A stretch of DNA of 58,819 bases from Novosphingobium sp. (lineage in GTDB: Bacteria > Pseudomonadota > Alphaproteobacteria > Sphingomonadales > Sphingomonadaceae), in assembly GCA_020446505.1 (NCBI GenBank), contig JAGREN010000059.1, positions 1-58,819 on the forward strand, in the 5' to 3' direction. Below the pieces are notes generated by a model that made no database searches, had not been told where the DNA came from, and saw only the letters and a list, made by a program, of their open reading frames with translations. A program made the translations under genes and the position numbers. Positions within the stretch are counted from its first letter, which is position 1, and every line of letters starts with the position of its first letter. This document shows, in pieces, positions 57,479-58,819 of this stretch.

Positions 57479-57850
57479 ATGCGAAATGCACCCTTCGCCG
57501 GAGTAACCGGTCTCGCTTTTTCCATTTCGGGCGTTGTCGCCTTTGCTCAGACTGCCGCGGCAAACACTGTCGATGACAAGCGACCAGCGATCGAAATGAC
57601 GGTGGAGCAGAAGGCCGATTATGACGGCTGGATCAGCGATCTGAGAGAAGACTTTGATTCATGGCCCGCAAACCAACGGGCCTATTTCTGGTTGTTGAAC
57701 CCGGAACAACGCAAGGGATTCTGGTCCCTTTCATCTGAGCAGCGTACGAACATGGTCGCAATGACGCCCGAACAGCAGGCCCAAGCGTGGCAATCGATCA
57801 TGATGCAGCTGGCTGCTCAGAAAAGCGCTCCGGCAAAGACCGGGGACTAG
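57479..57850 (+). CDS. Small exported protein, unknown function
   Basis: 123 residues with an apparent signal peptide (MRNAPFAGVTGLAFSISGVV, cleavage near AFAQ-TAAAN). The mature part is dominated by Gln, Ala, Glu and Trp: WISDLREDFDSWPANQRAYF, then WLLNPEQRKGFWSLSSEQR and MTPEQQAQAW, three rough repeats of aromatic residue plus PEQ/SEQ. No catalytic motif is visible. Periplasmic or secreted stress or structural role is possible; unknown. A strong AAAAAAGGAGCTGTA ribosome binding site supports it. It runs opposite to the helicase, and its stop shares CTAG with the rsmD stop. Confidence 0.75.
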   Translation: MRNAPFAGVTGLAFSISGVVAFAQTAAANTVDDKRPAIEMTVEQKADYDGWISDLREDFDSWPANQRAYFWLLNPEQRKGFWSLSSEQRTNMVAMTPEQQAQAWQSIMMQLAAQKSAPAKTGD

Positions 57851-58389
57851 GCGGGGCGCAGCAGATGAAGTCGCGCCTTGCCGACATCGCGGGTCGCATC
57901 GACTTCAAAGCCTTTCACGCAGACGTCCTCATCCCGGCCAGTCTCCAGATCGACCCATGTTGCTGGACCGATCCAGCCAAGCCGGTTCAGCTTGTCGAGA
58001 GCCACCGCGCCTGCGCCAGTGCCGTAGGGCGGGTCCATGAGCAGCAGATCGACAGGTTCGCGCACCGGCCCGAGCGCCATCACCGAGCTGGCACGAACAT
58101 CGCACTGCGGCTGTGCGCGCAAGTTGGCGATGTTTGCGCGCAGGGCCCTGAGCGCCGGGGCATCCTGCTCGACGAAAATAGCCTTTGCAGCACCGCGTGA
58201 CAGCGCCTCCAGACCCAACGCTCCTGAACCGGCAAACAGGTCCGCCACGGTCAGCCCTTCGAAGGAACCAAGCCTGCTCGCCAGCATCGAGAACAGCGTC
58301 TCGCGCGTTCGATCCGCCGTTGGTCGCGTCGTGTCGCCCTTGGGCGCGACGAGAGGCCGGCTGCGCCATTGTCCGGCGATGATCCTCAT
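57847..58389 (-). CDS. rsmD: 16S rRNA m2G966 methyltransferase
   Basis: RsmD of 180 residues methylates G966 of 16S rRNA using SAM. MRIIAGQWRSRPL is the standard N-terminus; VADLFAGSGALGLEALSRGA is the SAM-binding motif, and LLLMDPPYGTG the catalytic (D/N)PPY motif. TTRPTADRTRETLFSML is the RNA-binding linker. The ATG at 58389 is set by homology and by ATGA overlap with the RluB-type gene; the frame to 58617 is rejected as it overlaps that gene throughout. Stop codons of this gene and the exported protein overlap in CTAG. Confidence 0.94.
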   Translation of the reverse strand: MRIIAGQWRSRPLVAPKGDTTRPTADRTRETLFSMLASRLGSFEGLTVADLFAGSGALGLEALSRGAAKAIFVEQDAPALRALRANIANLRAQPQCDVRASSVMALGPVREPVDLLLMDPPYGTGAGAVALDKLNRLGWIGPATWVDLETGRDEDVCVKGFEVDATRDVGKARLHLLRPA

Positions 58390-58819
58390 TGACGCGGTCC
58401 GGCTGCCTTGCGCGACTGCCCGCTCTGCGCCGCAAGCATGGTGCGAAATGCCTCGAACTGCTTGCCAGTAATCTCGATGGCTGCCCCTCGTGGCAGATCG
58501 CCAAGGGCAAGCGGGCCGTAGCCGATGCGGATCAGGCGGCTGACTTCGAGGCCGAGGTGCTCCAGCACGCGGCGAACCTCGCGGTTCTTGCCTTCTGTGA
58601 TGGTCATCACGATCCACTGGTTGCGGCCCGTCCTGCGCTCCAGATTGGCATCGATACGGCCATAGCGCATGCCATCGATGGTCACGCCGTCGATCAGGTC
58701 TTCGAGCTGGCTCTGCGAGACATCGCCGAAGGCGCGCGCGCGATAGGTGCGCGGAATGTTGGAGGAGGGGAGCTCAAGCTGGCGTTTCAGTTCGCCGTCG
58801 TTGGTCAGGAGCAGCAGCC
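58386..58819 (-). CDS. rluB: RluB/RsuA-type 23S rRNA pseudouridine synthase, 5-prime part outside window
   Basis: Partial gene whose start lies beyond base 58819. The visible 144 codons read LLLLTNDGELKRQLELPSS, IPRTYRARAFGDVSQSQLED, then MTITEGKNREVRRVLEHLGL and EVSRLIRIGYGPLALGDLP, the C-terminal half of pseudouridine synthases of the RsuA/RluB/RluE/RluF class acting on rRNA. The TNDGEL segment follows the catalytic Asp of this family, which is just outside the window. Translation is linked to rsmD by an ATGA overlap. RluB versus RluF cannot be distinguished from this fragment. Confidence 0.85.
   Translation of the reverse strand, partial: LLLLTNDGELKRQLELPSSNIPRTYRARAFGDVSQSQLEDLIDGVTIDGMRYGRIDANLERRTGRNQWIVMTITEGKNREVRRVLEHLGLEVSRLIRIGYGPLALGDLPRGAAIEITGKQFEAFRTMLAAQSGQSRKAAGPRQ

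Overview
The window is GC-rich, densely packed DNA, most likely from a sphingomonad (Novosphingobium/Sphingobium-like alphaproteobacterium). This rests on codon bias, AGGAG/GGGAG ribosome binding sites, a large TonB-dependent receptor among catabolic genes, and dense families of short-chain dehydrogenases, amidohydrolases and CaiB-type CoA transferases. No stretch longer than 300 bases lacks a gene. The longest gaps are 1-223, 14277-14496, 26229-26463 and 44671-44895; the first two show nothing recognisable and the last two are divergent promoter regions. I see no tRNA, rRNA, CRISPR array, transposase or integrase.

About 55 kb (224-55055) is a catabolic block of some 47 genes. It abuts housekeeping DNA on the right: a UvrD/PcrA helicase, a small exported protein, RsmD, and an RluB-type pseudouridine synthase cut by the window edge.

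Layout from left to right: (1) 224-5309, minus strand: acyl-CoA ligase and a branched-chain 2-oxo acid dehydrogenase (E1 alpha, E1 beta, E2; no E3). (2) 5447-11778, minus: alpha/beta hydrolase, divergent amidohydrolase, a thiolase-fold/DUF35 pair and a fused double CaiB CoA transferase. (3) 11944-14276: SDR, degenerate SDR, sulfotransferase. (4) 14497-22255, minus: SDR, SnoaL-like protein, SDR, Fe-S/flavin oxidoreductase, LLM flavin oxidoreductase, TonB receptor. (5) 22375-26228: CoA transferase, extended SDR, MFS transporter. (6) 26464-35745, plus: amidohydrolase, Rieske oxygenase, SDR, two beta-keto acid cleavage enzymes and three more amidohydrolases. (7) 35794-39448: a second thiolase/DUF35 pair, divergent from a lipase-like hydrolase and an enoyl-CoA hydratase. 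(8) 39456-44670, minus: three P450s and an SCP2-hydrolase fusion. (9) 44896-53189: MaoC pair, a wrecked acyl-CoA ligase, FAH-family hydrolase, SDR, acyl-CoA ligase, a two-subunit acyl-CoA dehydrogenase and an HSD10-like SDR. (10) 53282-55055: cytochrome c lipoprotein and MFS transporter.

Together these suggest uptake (TonB receptor, MFS carriers), oxidative activation (three P450s, Rieske oxygenase, flavoenzymes), CoA activation (two ligases, CoA transferases) and beta-oxidation of a branched or polycyclic-terminal side chain. The heteromeric acyl-CoA dehydrogenase, MaoC pair and Cys-less thiolase/DUF35 pairs resemble the steroid side-chain modules ChsE1E2, ChsH1H2 and Ltp2 of actinobacteria. 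Ring or chain cleavage would use amidohydrolases and beta-keto acid cleavage enzymes, with branched short acids finished by the oxo-acid dehydrogenase. The actual substrate cannot be read from the sequence. No transcriptional regulator gene and no ferredoxin or ferredoxin reductase gene is visible in the block.
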